Counted from the first letter of the stretch, positions 23,201 to 29,214 are shown. The stretch is 64,000 bases of DNA from Meghimatium bilineatum (GCA_034231615.1 CM067302.1:11708820-11772819), one strand, 5' to 3'. Numbers and translations are program-made. Notes: generated by a model from the sequence alone, not told the origin.

Positions 23201-24163
23201 AATTTGACCAACTAGGCGAGATCATTCTCTGGTATATACTGTATAGGAGGACACCCACTTGCTGAGGAGCTTCACATAATTTGACCAACTAGGCGAGATC
23301 ATTCTCTGGTATATACTGTATAGGAGGACACCCACTTGCTGAGGAGCTTCACGTAATTTGACCAACTAGGCGAGATCATTCTCTGGTATATACTGCAACA
23401 ATTTTATTTTGACACCACAATCATGAATGTGAATTGGTTGAACTTATATTTTGACACCACAATCATGAATGTGAATTGGTTGAACTTGATATTTTGACAC
23501 CACAATCATGAATGTGAATTGGTTGAACTTGATATTTTGACACCACAATCATGAATGTGAATTGGTTGAACTTGATATTTTGACACCACAATCATGAATG
23601 TGAATTGGTTGAACTTGATATTTTGCCACCACAATCATGAATGTGAATTGGTTGAACTTGATATTTTGCCACCAAAATCATGAATGTGAATTGGTTGAAC
23701 TTGATATTTTGCCACCACAATCATGAATGTGAATTGGTTGAACTTATATTTTGACACCACAATCATGAATGTGAATTGGTTGAACTTATATTTTGACACC
23801 ACAATCATGAATGTGAATTGGTTGAACTTGGTATTTTGCCACCACAATCATGAATGTGAATTGGTTGAACATGATATTTTGCCACCACAATCGTGAATTG
23901 GTTGAACTTGATATTTTGCCACCACAATCATGAATGTGAATTGGTTGAACTTGGTATTTTGCCACCACAATCATGAATGTGAATTGGTTGAACTTGATAT
24001 TTTGCCACCACAATCATGAATTGGTTGAACTTGATACTTTGCCACCAAAATCATGAATGTGAATTGGTTGAACTTGATATTTTAATATAAATCTATTCTT
24101 CAGAAAAGCAAAGTCAGTGATAATAAAAAGACATCAAAGAAGGACAAGAAGGAAGAACTATAA
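2092..24163 (+). CDS. MESD: LRP receptor chaperone MESD (five exons, spliced)
   Basis: Joining 2092-2268, 3734-3890, 4605-4686, 6332-6476 and 24104-24163 gives 621 bases, 206 residues plus stop. MESD family proteins act in the endoplasmic reticulum as folding chaperones for the beta-propeller/EGF modules of LRP-type receptors (LRP5/6 in vertebrates, arrow and yolkless in flies). Residues 1-23 form a hydrophobic signal peptide. DVRDYNDADVERLLEQWE ends exon 1. The family core follows: LPEWKREPPKIDL, SKKGRTLMMFATVSGNPTEQETE, SLWHSSLFNA, then VLFMLKDGAKAWEIRNFLV. A lysine-rich tail ends in KEEL, a KDEL-like ER-retention signal; vertebrate MESD and fly Boca end in comparable tetrapeptides. An upstream in-frame ATG at 2053 would add 13 residues; the ATG at 2092 gives the better signal peptide. 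Every junction has GT/AG ends and matching phase, so the gene looks intact. Intron 4 is 17.6 kb and nearly all repeat. Confidence 0.95.
2830..3015 (-). mobile_element. LINE-D tail fragment in MESD intron 1
   Basis: The minus strand reads a WSPRGKRKRGRPKTTL-like segment with frame breaks. This matches the better-preserved minus-strand copy at 30985-31440. Only the C-terminal part remains. Confidence 0.55.
3240..3645 (+). mobile_element. LINE-B 3' tail (RNase H end) in MESD intron 1
   Basis: Plus-strand frames read FVPGHVRVRGNERADRL, then LADILNTL, then VNQRRTGTVSQRVMADTLKK and a terminal EHLWTCPECSDK. This is the same C-terminal RNase H segment as the copies at 7278-7655 and 29215-29541. The copy ends in GACTGACTAACT and carries a frameshift near 3400. 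Confidence 0.8.
3734..3890 (+). CDS. MESD: MESD exon 2
   Basis: The acceptor is TTTTACAG before GAATCGG. The exon reads ESDDDKLEEDELPEWKREPPK through SKKGRTLMMFATVSG, the most conserved part of the family. It ends with the first base of a glycine codon before GTCCAG, an acceptable but non-consensus donor. Confidence 0.93.
3988..4262 (+). repeat. 34-bp minisatellite, about 8 copies, MESD intron 2
   Basis: The phrase TTATTTCCTGGGTGTCTAG recurs every 34 bases (for example at 4073 and 4107). The first copies are the most diverged and the middle copies nearly identical. It lies about 100 bases past the exon 2 donor. Confidence 0.88.
4380..4507 (+). repeat. 32-bp degenerate tandem repeat, about 4 copies
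   Basis: AACCCATGATT followed by a TGTCTGTAT-like segment recurs at 32-base spacing (CCCATGAT at 4431, 4463 and 4495). Confidence 0.75.
4605..4686 (+). CDS. MESD: MESD exon 3
   Basis: An 82-base exon after a pyrimidine-rich TTTGTTTTTGCAG acceptor. It reads GNPTEQETEVISSLWHSSLF then NAHFEAQ, ending with two bases of an arginine codon before the donor GTCAGC. It restores the frame between exons 2 and 4. Confidence 0.93.
4722..4843. mobile_element. Hairpin (fold-back) MITE in MESD intron 3
   Basis: The two halves are inverted copies about 57 bases long. TTACGTAAAACACAG at the left reappears as CTGTGTTTTACGTAA at the right, and GGACTATCACTA pairs with TAGTGATAGTCC near the centre. A few mismatches show it is not a fresh assembly artefact. 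It begins 36 bases after the exon 3 donor. Confidence 0.82.
4927..5398 (+). mobile_element. TTAA-flanked MITE, family M2, copy 1 (472 bp)
   Basis: Flanked by TTAA at 4923-4926 and 5399-5402. The left end CACTTTGCTCACCAG and right end TTGGTCAGGAAAGTG form imperfect terminal inverted repeats. A second full copy with the same ends and interior lies at 39648-40155. TTAA target duplication is typical of piggyBac-type transposition. No coding capacity is seen. Confidence 0.85.
5455..5735 (-). mobile_element. LINE-I-related tail fragment
   Basis: The minus strand reads a TPEHILQNCPQYEQLRETYW segment and then IYGTKEEF. This parallels the C-terminal H-C zinc-binding and YGTLYELQ segment of LINE-I at 11790-11920, but is clearly more diverged. 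Confidence 0.65.
5735..5880 (+). repeat. 33-bp minisatellite, 4-5 copies
   Basis: TCACACTGTATCAGACAC followed by CACCCACTAAATCTG recurs every 33-34 bases in MESD intron 3. Confidence 0.88.
5880..6260 (+). repeat. Pyrimidine-rich degenerate tandem repeat before MESD exon 4
   Basis: Variants of CCATCTCCCAAATCTCCTTC plus TTTTCTAA recur about every 35-45 bases. The strand is strongly C/T-biased and runs up to 70 bases before the exon 4 acceptor, so it extends the local pyrimidine context. Confidence 0.7.
6332..6476 (+). CDS. MESD: MESD exon 4
   Basis: The acceptor is CATCATCAG. The first base completes the arginine codon from exon 3, then YVVGSNRVLFMLKDGAKAWE and the FLVQQERC segment follow. 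It ends on a full AAT codon before the consensus donor GTGAGT. Without splicing the frame stays open about 50 codons into intron 4. Confidence 0.93.
6962..7200 (+). pseudogene. pogo/Tigger-like transposase relic, left part
   Basis: It starts with an end-like sequence, CAGTGAAACCTCGGTTTTTG. It then reads GGEDVEELVNDHSEELTTDE and LQYLHLEEQ before a stop, resembling the acidic EEL segment near the C-terminus of Tigger-type transposases. The catalytic DDE region is absent, so an internally deleted copy is likely. The matching C-terminal part appears at 11989-12207, on the far side of the LINE insertions. Confidence 0.6.
7241..7752 (+). mobile_element. LINE-I 3' tail, 5'-truncated, itself interrupted
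   Basis: Bases 7241-7277 plus 7656-7752 match the last about 105 bases of the full LINE-I copy (11870-11975), including the A/G-rich GAAGAAGAAG end. The flanks AGGACATCTTCATG (7228-7241) and AGGACATCTCCATG (7753-7766) look like a 14-bp target duplication with one change. The middle is replaced by the LINE-B insertion at 7278-7655. Confidence 0.85.
7278..7655 (-). mobile_element. LINE-B 3' tail inserted inside a LINE-I tail
   Basis: The minus strand reads IFVPGHVGVRGNERADQLAS, MDRTDVLNSLRDI, RCGVARGEHFGG, VNQHRTGTVSRSVMADTLKE and LWMCPVCSDDDPTTN, then an ACTAACTAACTG tail. The 12-bp ATGGGACACTGT occurs on both sides (7266-7277 and 7656-7667), a target-site duplication within the LINE-I tail. 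The 5' end is truncated in the RNase H domain. Confidence 0.9.
8097..10868 (+). CDS. LINE-I endonuclease/reverse transcriptase
   Basis: A 923-codon frame. Residues about 68-285 form an exonuclease-endonuclease-phosphatase domain, which nicks target DNA: MHWNAEGVNSK, the QETHL glutamate, GDFNSHSQSWG, and SDHRPVF at the end. Reverse transcriptase follows: KKSPGADGVSNEMI, NYRPISLTSC, QQAGFRQCYSTEDQ, AWIDLRKAFDKVW, HGVPQGGVLSPTLF and the catalytic YADD box near 10300, then TYLGVTFDDKLTW. All core catalytic motifs are present. The frame stops at TAA 10866-10868, where the homologous reading continues one frame over. Initiation at 8097 is the first ATG of the frame; no obvious gag-like protein precedes it. 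Confidence 0.9.
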   Translation: MPRTKHNGNMSTSINSYGACPVADVQAGTVPGPIPRKGPTSVTGSPSQLPRGARRQGNRATGQTNKRPIKIMHWNAEGVNSKRDRYSKKLELENVLSEEQVNICCIQETHLSSDIAFKIRGYQCYRCDRKDRRKGGILTLVKNNISACQLEVYMEGAEYQMLHLKTDSAEFHLLNYYCPNDKPLALDTIPDKERLMVCGDFNSHSQSWGYDHIDKRGEELESWQDENNLIRINQPADSPNFYSRAWHTTSTPDLAFHSPGLEWNITRVVGKQLGGSDHRPVFLEIHNEFTKDSSTLTRWNYKRADWKMYQHLTSVLAKDMNLDKDINRAVSEFNKCILHAASKTIPRGARKNYKPYWNDELEKLQNEMETSRQQAENRPSQEHHNKYQQTKAKFQRAKLQARRSSWKEKTESLNLERDTRKLWKLVKQLNDEGTGRNTRITLYKDRDILTGKHAADYFADSFAEDNNIKVSPDKQQEVRENQQNIGQGEPIPEVMEAPITMRELEHAISKLKMKKSPGADGVSNEMIRNLGIAARAKLLQIFNTSWSTGNVPQAWREAIMIPLLKSGKDGNTVSNYRPISLTSCLCKTMERIINLRMQWYLESENLLVSQQAGFRQCYSTEDQATYLSQEIEDAFQEKKLVLAAWIDLRKAFDKVWKEGLLKKLRNCRVSSRMYKWVKTYLHNRRARVQLDGRKSKKVLLRHGVPQGGVLSPTLFLVYINDLVAELPHGIKVAMYADDLVIWCTEEHATVATKQIQRAIDALTLWPNRWCVSINTDKCSTTLFTLSPKQKAGHIKIDGELLKEDKQPTYLGVTFDDKLTWKQHINKATTKARRKLAILRKLSGTTWGASGNILSKVYQQGIRPHLEYGSAAWCPASNTTLQDLDKVQNQALRIMLGAMKSTPITEMQKMGRMQTLGERRDTKY
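10892..11947 (+). CDS. LINE-I RNase H and C-terminal zinc motif
   Basis: This 351-codon frame is probably the continuation of the upstream protein after a one-base frameshift around 10855-10865, because the frame is open before its ATG (LIQAEKF) and overlaps the upstream stop. It carries RNase H motifs in order: the YTDGSAQNAVRNGGAG catalytic aspartate block, NNYDAEIQAI, FLTDARSVLQAL, and WIPSHCGIPVNEKADQLAKE. A CTCGQAAQSAKHILQEC zinc-binding-like motif lies near the end. RNase H would remove the RNA strand during target-primed reverse transcription. The stop is at 11945-11947, followed by a 29-base tail. Confidence 0.88.
   Translation: MPSHPMKERFQNLAMGRLKRSSFIHQAKRLRRQLTDLPEVDSPLRPVPEQTPWSERHGMPIYIQTHVKGILSEDEQNSVQRRTVTLSFLDEEYPQDIWVRVYTDGSAQNAVRNGGAGVYIEYPHKPRDTIRTPTGKFCNNYDAEIQAISVAAKKLLNSNSDLQPVVFLTDARSVLQALQSGKLTDLKKLLSELSYQYRVTMQWIPSHCGIPVNEKADQLAKEGAAEDQPDIPITYHQKKQMIKSIRKPQTPTQDDYHIMNRPEQVIILRLRTGHNQLRSHMYAKFKIGNTAMCTCGQAAQSAKHILQECSEHETLRQTYWPEETTLESKLYGTLYELQKTVSFIKETELQI
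11989..12210 (+). pseudogene. pogo/Tigger-like transposase relic, C-terminal part
   Basis: It reads CFDVLPYFRQILKRLQKQA then CLDRFLV, which parallels the HFR-(7 to 9)-RQKQTSLDRFF end common in Tigger/Jerky-type transposases. It directly follows the right target-site duplication of LINE-I. An AATAAA lies at 12203. It is probably the displaced right half of the relic at 6962-7200. Confidence 0.6.
12211..12830 (-). other. Unassigned AT-rich stretch with one open frame
   Basis: The minus-strand frame 12824-12579 (81 codons) reads RPELAQKAMENHVNVYNAKI and further polar residues. I do not recognise it. It may be the remnant of an element protein. No splice sites tie it to MESD, and nothing else is evident. 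Confidence 0.3.
12830..14050. repeat. GC-richer unclassified repeat block in MESD intron 4
   Basis: Base composition is visibly richer in G and C than the surroundings and no long frame is open. The first about 300 bases share phrases with 50985-51370: GGGTGCAAAGGG, GGACCCAGGGTTA, GTGCACC..GGAAAC, ACATTGGAGGGGCGGCCAA and CGCTAGAGGGCAGC. The right part holds three diverged units near 13365, 13472 and 13681 with the common phrases CGGAAAT or GGAACC, then GAAAGGGTTCAGTACC..ATGGGC-CAGGC. It is probably a mobile element of unknown type. Confidence 0.6.
14147..23386 (+). repeat. 77-bp satellite, 120 monomers, with higher-order structure, in MESD intron 4
   Basis: The monomer begins TATATACTGTATAGGAGGAC and ends GATCATTCTCTGG. 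First start 14147 and array end 23386 give 9240 bases, exactly 120 x 77, and every monomer start checked falls in this phase, so no net insertion or deletion occurs. About ten substitution types distinguish monomers: GGACACCC or GGACTCCC, CACGTAAT or CACATAAT, GAGGAG or GAGAAG, AGCTTC or AGCGTC, GGCGAG or GGCAAG, TATAGG or TATACG, CTCTGG or CTCTTG. The variants follow a recurring order with a dominant period of 13 monomers (1001 bp). No frame is meaningfully open. Confidence 0.97.
23400..24084 (+). repeat. 43-bp satellite, about 16 copies, abutting MESD exon 5
   Basis: Units of GACACCACAATCATGAATGT plus GAATTGGTTGAACTTGATATTTT (42-43 bp, with a few shorter) run tandemly. GACACC units dominate the left, GCCACC units the right. 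The array starts at once after the last 77-bp monomer is cut off and ends about 20 bases before the exon 5 acceptor. Open frames across it are by-products of the period. Confidence 0.95.
24104..24163 (+). CDS. MESD: MESD exon 5 (terminal)
   Basis: The acceptor is TCTATTCTTCAG. It encodes 19 residues, KSKVSDNKKTSKKDKKEEL, then TAA. The lysine-rich tail and the KEEL end are what the family requires, which makes this the true last exon although it lies 17.6 kb from exon 4. The acceptor is only about 20 bases past the end of the 43-bp satellite. Confidence 0.92.
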   Translation, partial: KSKVSDNKKTSKKDKKEEL

Positions 24164-24758
24164 GATGTGACTCCATTTAACAACGAGAATGTTTCTGAAG
24201 CTGCCATCATCTCTTGGTGCATGTTTCCAGAATCTCTATATTATGGCACCAGCATTAAAAAGTATGACTGACAGTCCCAGGCATCAGCAGTGGTATCAAT
24301 TCATCCAACATTGATGCTTACTGGCGTACTGTGTATTTTCAGAAGCCAACTGAAATATTTTTTGTCAAGAAACAGTGGTCAGACTATGTTTGTTATGTCG
24401 TTATAGGACTTGTTTGGTGATAGTACTGCGACAGCCATGTTATAATGAATATTGTCCGTTACAAAACTGATTTAAGCAAAGCCTAGTTTTAGGCAGATTT
24501 TACAGTAATGAATGGTGTAGATTTTAAGACTGCTATTCATACACAGGAAATTCTCCAAGAAAACAGTGGTCAGACTATGTCTGGTGATGGTACTGTGAAG
24601 CAATGTCATATTGCATATTGTCGGTTACAAATCTGCATTAAGCAAAGTCTAGTTTTAGGCAGATTTTACAGTTGTAAATGGTGTAGATTTAACAACTGGT
24701 ATTCATACCAGAAAATTCGCCAAGAAAGAAAATGATGGAAGTTACTTTACAATAAGTT
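24164..24758 (+). other. MESD 3' UTR candidate with an internal duplication
   Basis: It follows the stop codon. Two imperfect copies of a block of about 130-185 bases are seen (about 24375-24500 and 24560-24690), sharing AACAGTGGTCAGACTATGT, AAGCAAAG-CTAGTTTTAGGC and AGATTTTACAGT. No convincing poly(A) signal is seen near the end, so the transcript end is uncertain. Confidence 0.5.
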
Positions 24759-24762
24759 TTAA

Positions 24763-25075
24763 CACTTTGCTGACTAAATGTGATGGTTGTCAAATTTCCG
24801 TTATATACCCTTGGTGACCAAACTTCAATGATCAACGTAACCACTATGAAATATGGTAACCATAGCAATAGTATTACTAAGAATAGGCCATCTGGGATAA
24901 CACATCATTGCAAAATGTCGGCACACACAAAATAGTCTCTTGACATGACTTTCGAGTTTTATTCTTGAAAAATTGTATATCCTGGAAGGTAAGATTTTGT
25001 GATAGAAAGAAAGTAATGTAATTCCATGCTGAAAATGGGTGTGTTGGGCCAGAAGACACAAAATAATGCAGTCAT
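24763..25075 (+). mobile_element. MITE family M2, partial or rearranged copy
   Basis: It starts TTAA then CACTTTGCTGACTAAA, matching the M2 left end. Further in, GAAAGAAAGTAATGTAATT and AAAATGGG match the M2 interior in reverse orientation. The right end is not found. Confidence 0.5.
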
Positions 25076-25169
25076 GCTGTGAAACCAGCAACACACTATA
25101 TGTCACGCTCCCCACCAGAAATCACATGTAATTTCATGTTGGTTTTCAGATAGCGAACGCAGGAGAAGA

Positions 25170-25290
25170 ATCTAAATTCAAATAAAACGGCAACACAACG
25201 CATTTCCATTCTCAAGACTACATCCAGCTGGAAATCTAGTAGGACCATTATCGTGCTACAAGAGAGACCCAGTGGGAGTTTGAGAATGAA
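25170..25290 (+). repeat. SINE S2 copy
   Basis: It carries the S2 signature in order: CAACACAACGCATTTCCATT, CTACATCC, TAGTAGGACCATT, then the tail GGGAGTTTGAGAATGAACGC. Confidence 0.75.
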
Positions 25291-25337
25291 CGCAAATGAA
25301 AATAAATAACCAACAATAAAACAAGGACAATTTTCTA

Positions 25338-25367
25338 CGTTTCGGTCCAAATGGGACCTTTTTCAAG
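25338..25367 (-). other. Stem-loop followed by GAAAC, possible Penelope-terminal relic
   Basis: On the minus strand, CTTGAAAAAGGTCC, a five-base loop and GGACCGAAACGT form a perfect 5-bp stem followed by GAAAC. Such a stem plus GAAA is seen at Penelope-like element ends, where it belongs to a hammerhead-type core. The CUGAUGA half is not intact here, so activity is not claimed. Confidence 0.3.
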
Positions 25368-25434
25368 AAACAAATACCAACCAAAAGCACAAATCCATAA
25401 GAATATTGAGAACTAGGGCTTGGAGCTGTTTCCC

Positions 25435-25575
25435 TTACCAGAAAATGGATATGTTTGACTTGGATATGTACCAGGACAATGGTCTTACTAGATTTCCAGG
25501 AGGATGTAGTGCAGGGAAAGGAAATTTGTTGTATCTCCATTTTATTTGTACCAATGTCCCGACACACAAGTGATT
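25435..25575 (-). repeat. SINE S2 copy, reverse
   Basis: It contains CAATGGTCTTACTAGATTTC, CAGGAGGATGTAGT, CATTTTATTTGTACCAATG and CCGACACAC in the order seen for reverse S2 copies such as 40305-40465. Confidence 0.7.
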
Positions 25576-25924
25576 TAAAGTGAAGAACTGTCAGTAATAT
25601 CAAAAGTGATGTGACTCTTATGAATGGCTGGACACATGAATTATGCAATGTATACACTTATACAACTGTGTACATACTCTACCTGTATAAATTACACCTG
25701 TTGATTTATGCTGCTTTAAAATGTTTAACAATGTTGACTGTTTTTCATCTAATTTTTTAAGTGTTTCTAACTATTTAAATTGTGTGTTTTAACTATGATC
25801 GTTAACTATGAACCCGCCAGTGATCATTGTACTTTACATCAAGGCAATAGAAGCCAACTATGAGAAAACAAAGATATGAAAACTATATAATTCTAGGTTG
25901 ATTTTCCTTCATTTCTCCACATAA

Positions 25925-26215
25925 TTTCCAACATTGATGCACTAATCCCATGATGCAAGGATATGCCCATTCTGATTATTTTCTTTGGTTAGTTTTCTCA
26001 GAGTCCCTAATTGTGAGCACACTTTCTGGAATTTCAATTGCTCACGGATTATGCTGTTGGCTAAACCATGTGAACACCCTATTTGAACATACAATTTACT
26101 CTATTTACCATTATTCGCCTGTTAGTTTGAATCTTTTCACCATTTCTGTGGTTGCAATTTCGGCTGAACGACCAGGTTGTGCATCAACAAGTGATGCTCG
26201 TCCTTGTGACAATTA
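25925..26215 (-). pseudogene. Degenerate mariner-like transposase fragment
   Basis: Reading the minus strand across several frameshifts gives GQPGRSAEIATTEMVKR, HGLANSIIREQLKFQKVCSQ and a KENNQNG segment. This resembles the linker and second helix-turn-helix of mariner/SETMAR-type transposases. Stops and frameshifts show it is dead, and the catalytic domain is not seen. Confidence 0.5.
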
Positions 26216-27539
26216 ATTTACTCAGTTTATGCACTGCTTTATACAACAAAAAGTACCAACATAAAGGAACCGCCTCCTTACAAATATGATTTGCTCAAAG
26301 TTCTTTTTCTCCCAAAAGAAATAGATAACTGCACGCTATTCATTCCCTGCACACCATTGCCATTTCTCAAGTGCGCTGCGCATGAATGTACAACTACCTG
26401 TGCAACTATCACCTGCCACATACATTTATGACATAACTGGACCTCATAATCCAACCATAAAAAATCACCTATTTAATTTCTTTTCCGGTTTATATTTTTT
26501 TGTGTATTATTTTATTACATTAGATAAAAAAAGGCCACCTAGAACATTGCTTCTCAATCACCTGGTGCAGAACAGCAGCAACATGGTTGTGATTCTCTTG
26601 GAATTGAGTATAAAGAATTTTTATGGACCATAAGCAAATTAGTCCTATAAGCAAATTTTATTTACTGTGCTGCTGTCTAACAAAGGATAAGAGACATTGA
26701 TTTAAAGCATACAATTTCTCATTATGAAGGGTATGCACAAATTTGAGGGGGGAGGTGTGACCTTGAAATATTCATGTTAATAAATCATTTTTAAAGTGAG
26801 CCCACTTGCAAAAAAAACAACCCAATTTTGTTTTCTACATATTCAGTACATCACTTGTGTTTAGAAAATGTGTACACTGAAAAAATAATGTTAGACTATT
26901 GGGGTGTAAATTTACATCAGAAATTATGCAAGTAACTTTTCTCTTTGCTTTATATCCATTTATGCCATGCAGCGTTAGGGGTAGAGGAGTTCTATGGAGT
27001 GGGCTTTTTCTTTTATTTCTGTATAGCAATGCTTTTTTATGGGCACTATCTGACGGTAGTCTGGAAGCATGTGAAAACCACTAAAATCTGTTGTCTTCCA
27101 GGATTGGCATTGTGTTTGTTAGTCTTCAGATGTTTTGATTAATGATTCTGTCTCTTATTGTTACTCAGAGAATTCTACGTGGACAAAGTAATTTCTGTTG
27201 TAACATGTTTTCTTTTGTGTCCCCGTTTGACATTGGTAGCATAGTTTTGGTTTTATATAGTACAGTTTTGATGTTCATATTTATTTTAATGAGACAGCTG
27301 CCCTAGGATCTAGTATGCTATGTTGCATCTATTGTTGGATTTTTTTGGTGTTGTGAGATCTCTTCATGTTTCCTATTGAGTGTTTTAGTTCTACACTGCT
27401 GGTTTGCTAGACCAGTCACAGGGTCGTTTCAGAATCTGAATGGTTAAACCATGTTCTAATCTATCACATTCAGAAAATAAATGGCATATTCCATTTGTGA
27501 TCGGTGTAACACGTAAAAAATCTCAATGTCAGTCATCTC
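26216..27539. other. AT-rich intergenic sequence, no gene seen
   Basis: Only short chance frames occur. A frame at 26945-27142 rich in F, L, Y and C has no recognisable family or splice context. No tandem structure is obvious. Confidence 0.5.
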
Positions 27540-27943
27540 AAATTTTTGCCGTTGATCAATGTTTCCGGGTCTTGATTTTAGCTTATTTAAGGACACACAC
27601 ATTTTTTGCCGTTAATCAGTGTTTCCGGATCTTGATTTTAGCTTATTTAAGGACACACAAATTTTTGCCGTTAATCAATGTTTCCGGATCTTGATTTTAG
27701 CTTATTTAAGGACACACAAATTTTTGCCGTTAATCAATGTTTCCGGATCTTGATTTTAGCTTATTTAAGGGCACACAAATTTTTGCCGTTAATCAATGTT
27801 TCCGGATCTTGATTTTAGCTTATTTAAGGACACACAAATCTTTGCTGTTAATCAATGTTTCCGGATCTTGATTTTAGCTTATTTAAGGACACACAAATTT
27901 TTGCCGTTAATCAATGTTTCTGGATCTTGATTTTAGCTTATTT
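27540..27943 (+). repeat. 59-bp minisatellite, about 7 copies
   Basis: The unit is AATTTTTGCCGTTAATCAAT, GTTTCCGGATCTTGATTTTA, then GCTTATTTAAGGACACACA, repeated every 59-60 bases with few changes. Confidence 0.93.
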
Positions 27944-27945
27944 CT

Positions 27946-28038
27946 GGGAGCCGTTGCGATCTGAAAACATTTCCGCCTCAACTGGGGAATGAACCCAGGA
28001 TCACTCATATGCGAAGCCAGTGCGCTAACGCGGCTCCC
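27946..28038 (-). repeat. tRNA-like element (possible SINE head)
   Basis: On the minus strand it begins GGGAGCC and ends GGCTCCC, a perfect 7-bp acceptor-like pair. CGTTAGCGCA..GGC resembles box A, and CTGGGTTCATTCCCCAG is a perfect T-arm containing a box B-like GGTTCATTCC. About 30 extra bases lie between the T-arm and the 3' acceptor strand, so it is not a normal tRNA gene. It abuts the 59-bp repeat and an M2 MITE fragment. Confidence 0.45.
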
Positions 28039-28039
28039 T

Positions 28040-28338
28040 AGATATATAGAAAGTAATGTAAATCTGATGTTTTGAAATGGGAGTGCGATATATAGAAAGT
28101 AACATAAATCACTGCCTACATTATAATGAGTAGGATTTTACTTTTGAAATAACTCGGGGACTTCCAAATTCATTCATAAACGCATTCATTATGACATCTA
28201 GAAAGTTTCAGAGCTATATAACACGAGTGTGATTTTATATGGATTTTTGAAAATACAAAACTTGCCTAAAAAATTGCAAACAACCTTTGGTACTGGGTGA
28301 TAGGTCTGCTTAGGGTTGTTGGTCATCAGTGTTAAAAG
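28040..28338 (-). mobile_element. MITE family M2, reverse, partial
   Basis: In reverse orientation it matches 4927-5398. Shared phrases are TATATAGAAAGTAATGTAAAT, AAATAACTC, AAATTCATTCA, GATTTTATATGGATTTTT and the end TTGGTCATCAGTGTTAA. The distal end is missing. Confidence 0.6.
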
Positions 28339-28664
28339 ATCAATAGATATTGTGTCTATAACGTAGATAATTTGATCATTGTATGTTTATTGCTATTGCC
28401 AATATGTACTGTTAACCTGTGTTTGTGCTACAGTGAGGTCATCATGAGTTTCATAGCACTGTCCACAGCTTCAGATATGGCCTGAAAAACACAGGTGTGC
28501 CTTTTAATTCATTCACATGATCTCCTTGTATCTGTTTTAATAGCTTACTGTGTACAAGTCTGAGCACAATCAATTATACAATAAATATACCTTGACTATG
28601 TATTCCTGAAATCTTGATATCACAGAGAGAGAGGTTTTCTGTCAAGTCATGTTAAGAGTTACGA

Positions 28665-28945
28665 CGCCCATGTGTTGACTAGGCCCGAAAGGGGAGCAAA
28701 GAATAGCAAAGTGTTTACCTTCCACACGTCGTAAAAGGCGACTAAGGAGGTTATGGGATGGAGTTTGCTGTCCCATCCCATATAGGGTCAGAGACCCAAA
28801 GCCATGTTGAAGTTGGATGTGTCAGGCCGAAATGCGCAGATATCGCATCAATGCTGTAAACCATGACACAGCTCATTCCGTTCTCCGGACTACATCCTGC
28901 TAATCTTCAAGAGTTTGAGAACGAACGCAGAAGAGTTACTAGATG
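28665..28945 (+). repeat. SINE S1 copy (long form)
   Basis: It holds the S1 blocks in order: GCCCGAAAGGGGAGCAAAGA, AAAAGGCGACTAAGGAGGTT, GTCCCATCCCATATAGGGTC, CGCAGATATCGCA, ACTACATCCTGCTAATCT, and the tail GAGTTTGAGAACGAACGCAG plus AAGAG. The best comparison is 51370-51655. Confidence 0.85.
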
Positions 28946-29214
28946 AACTTTTGGTCACGAATCTATATTGTATAACCATGAGGTCATAGTTCAACCATGC
29001 CCTTTTATGGTCTCATCTATGATATAACAAACTTAATTTATCTCTGCGGCGGAAAAGAGCATTCCTTGTCATTTGATGTAAATTTATATTATTTTATTGA
29101 GATCAAGATCTGGAACACTGCGTGAACTTGAATGATTCAGTTACTGACTGAATTCTTCAAATCTGGATCAATCATCTCATGTAACCGTTACATAAACCTA
29201 ATGCAGTAATAAAC

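Noticed and set aside
14147-23386. CRISPR-like array
   Set aside because: The 77-bp units are directly contiguous with no unique spacers, and the genome is eukaryotic.
23635-24013. Open frames across the 43-bp satellite
   Set aside because: They simply follow the repeat period and contain no protein-like signal.
2053-24163. MESD as a retro-pseudogene or broken gene
   Set aside because: All five exons have proper splice borders, matching phases, no stops and a proper C-terminus, so it looks like a working spliced gene.
25338-25367. Active hammerhead ribozyme
   Set aside because: The stem and GAAA are present, but the CUGAUGA half is degraded, so only a relic is plausible.
26899-27142. Possible small membrane protein exon
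   Set aside because: Hydrophobic composition is expected from T-rich DNA, and no splice partners or family were recognised.
27946-28038. Genuine tRNA gene
   Set aside because: Extra 30 bases between the T-arm and the acceptor, and no clear anticodon loop.
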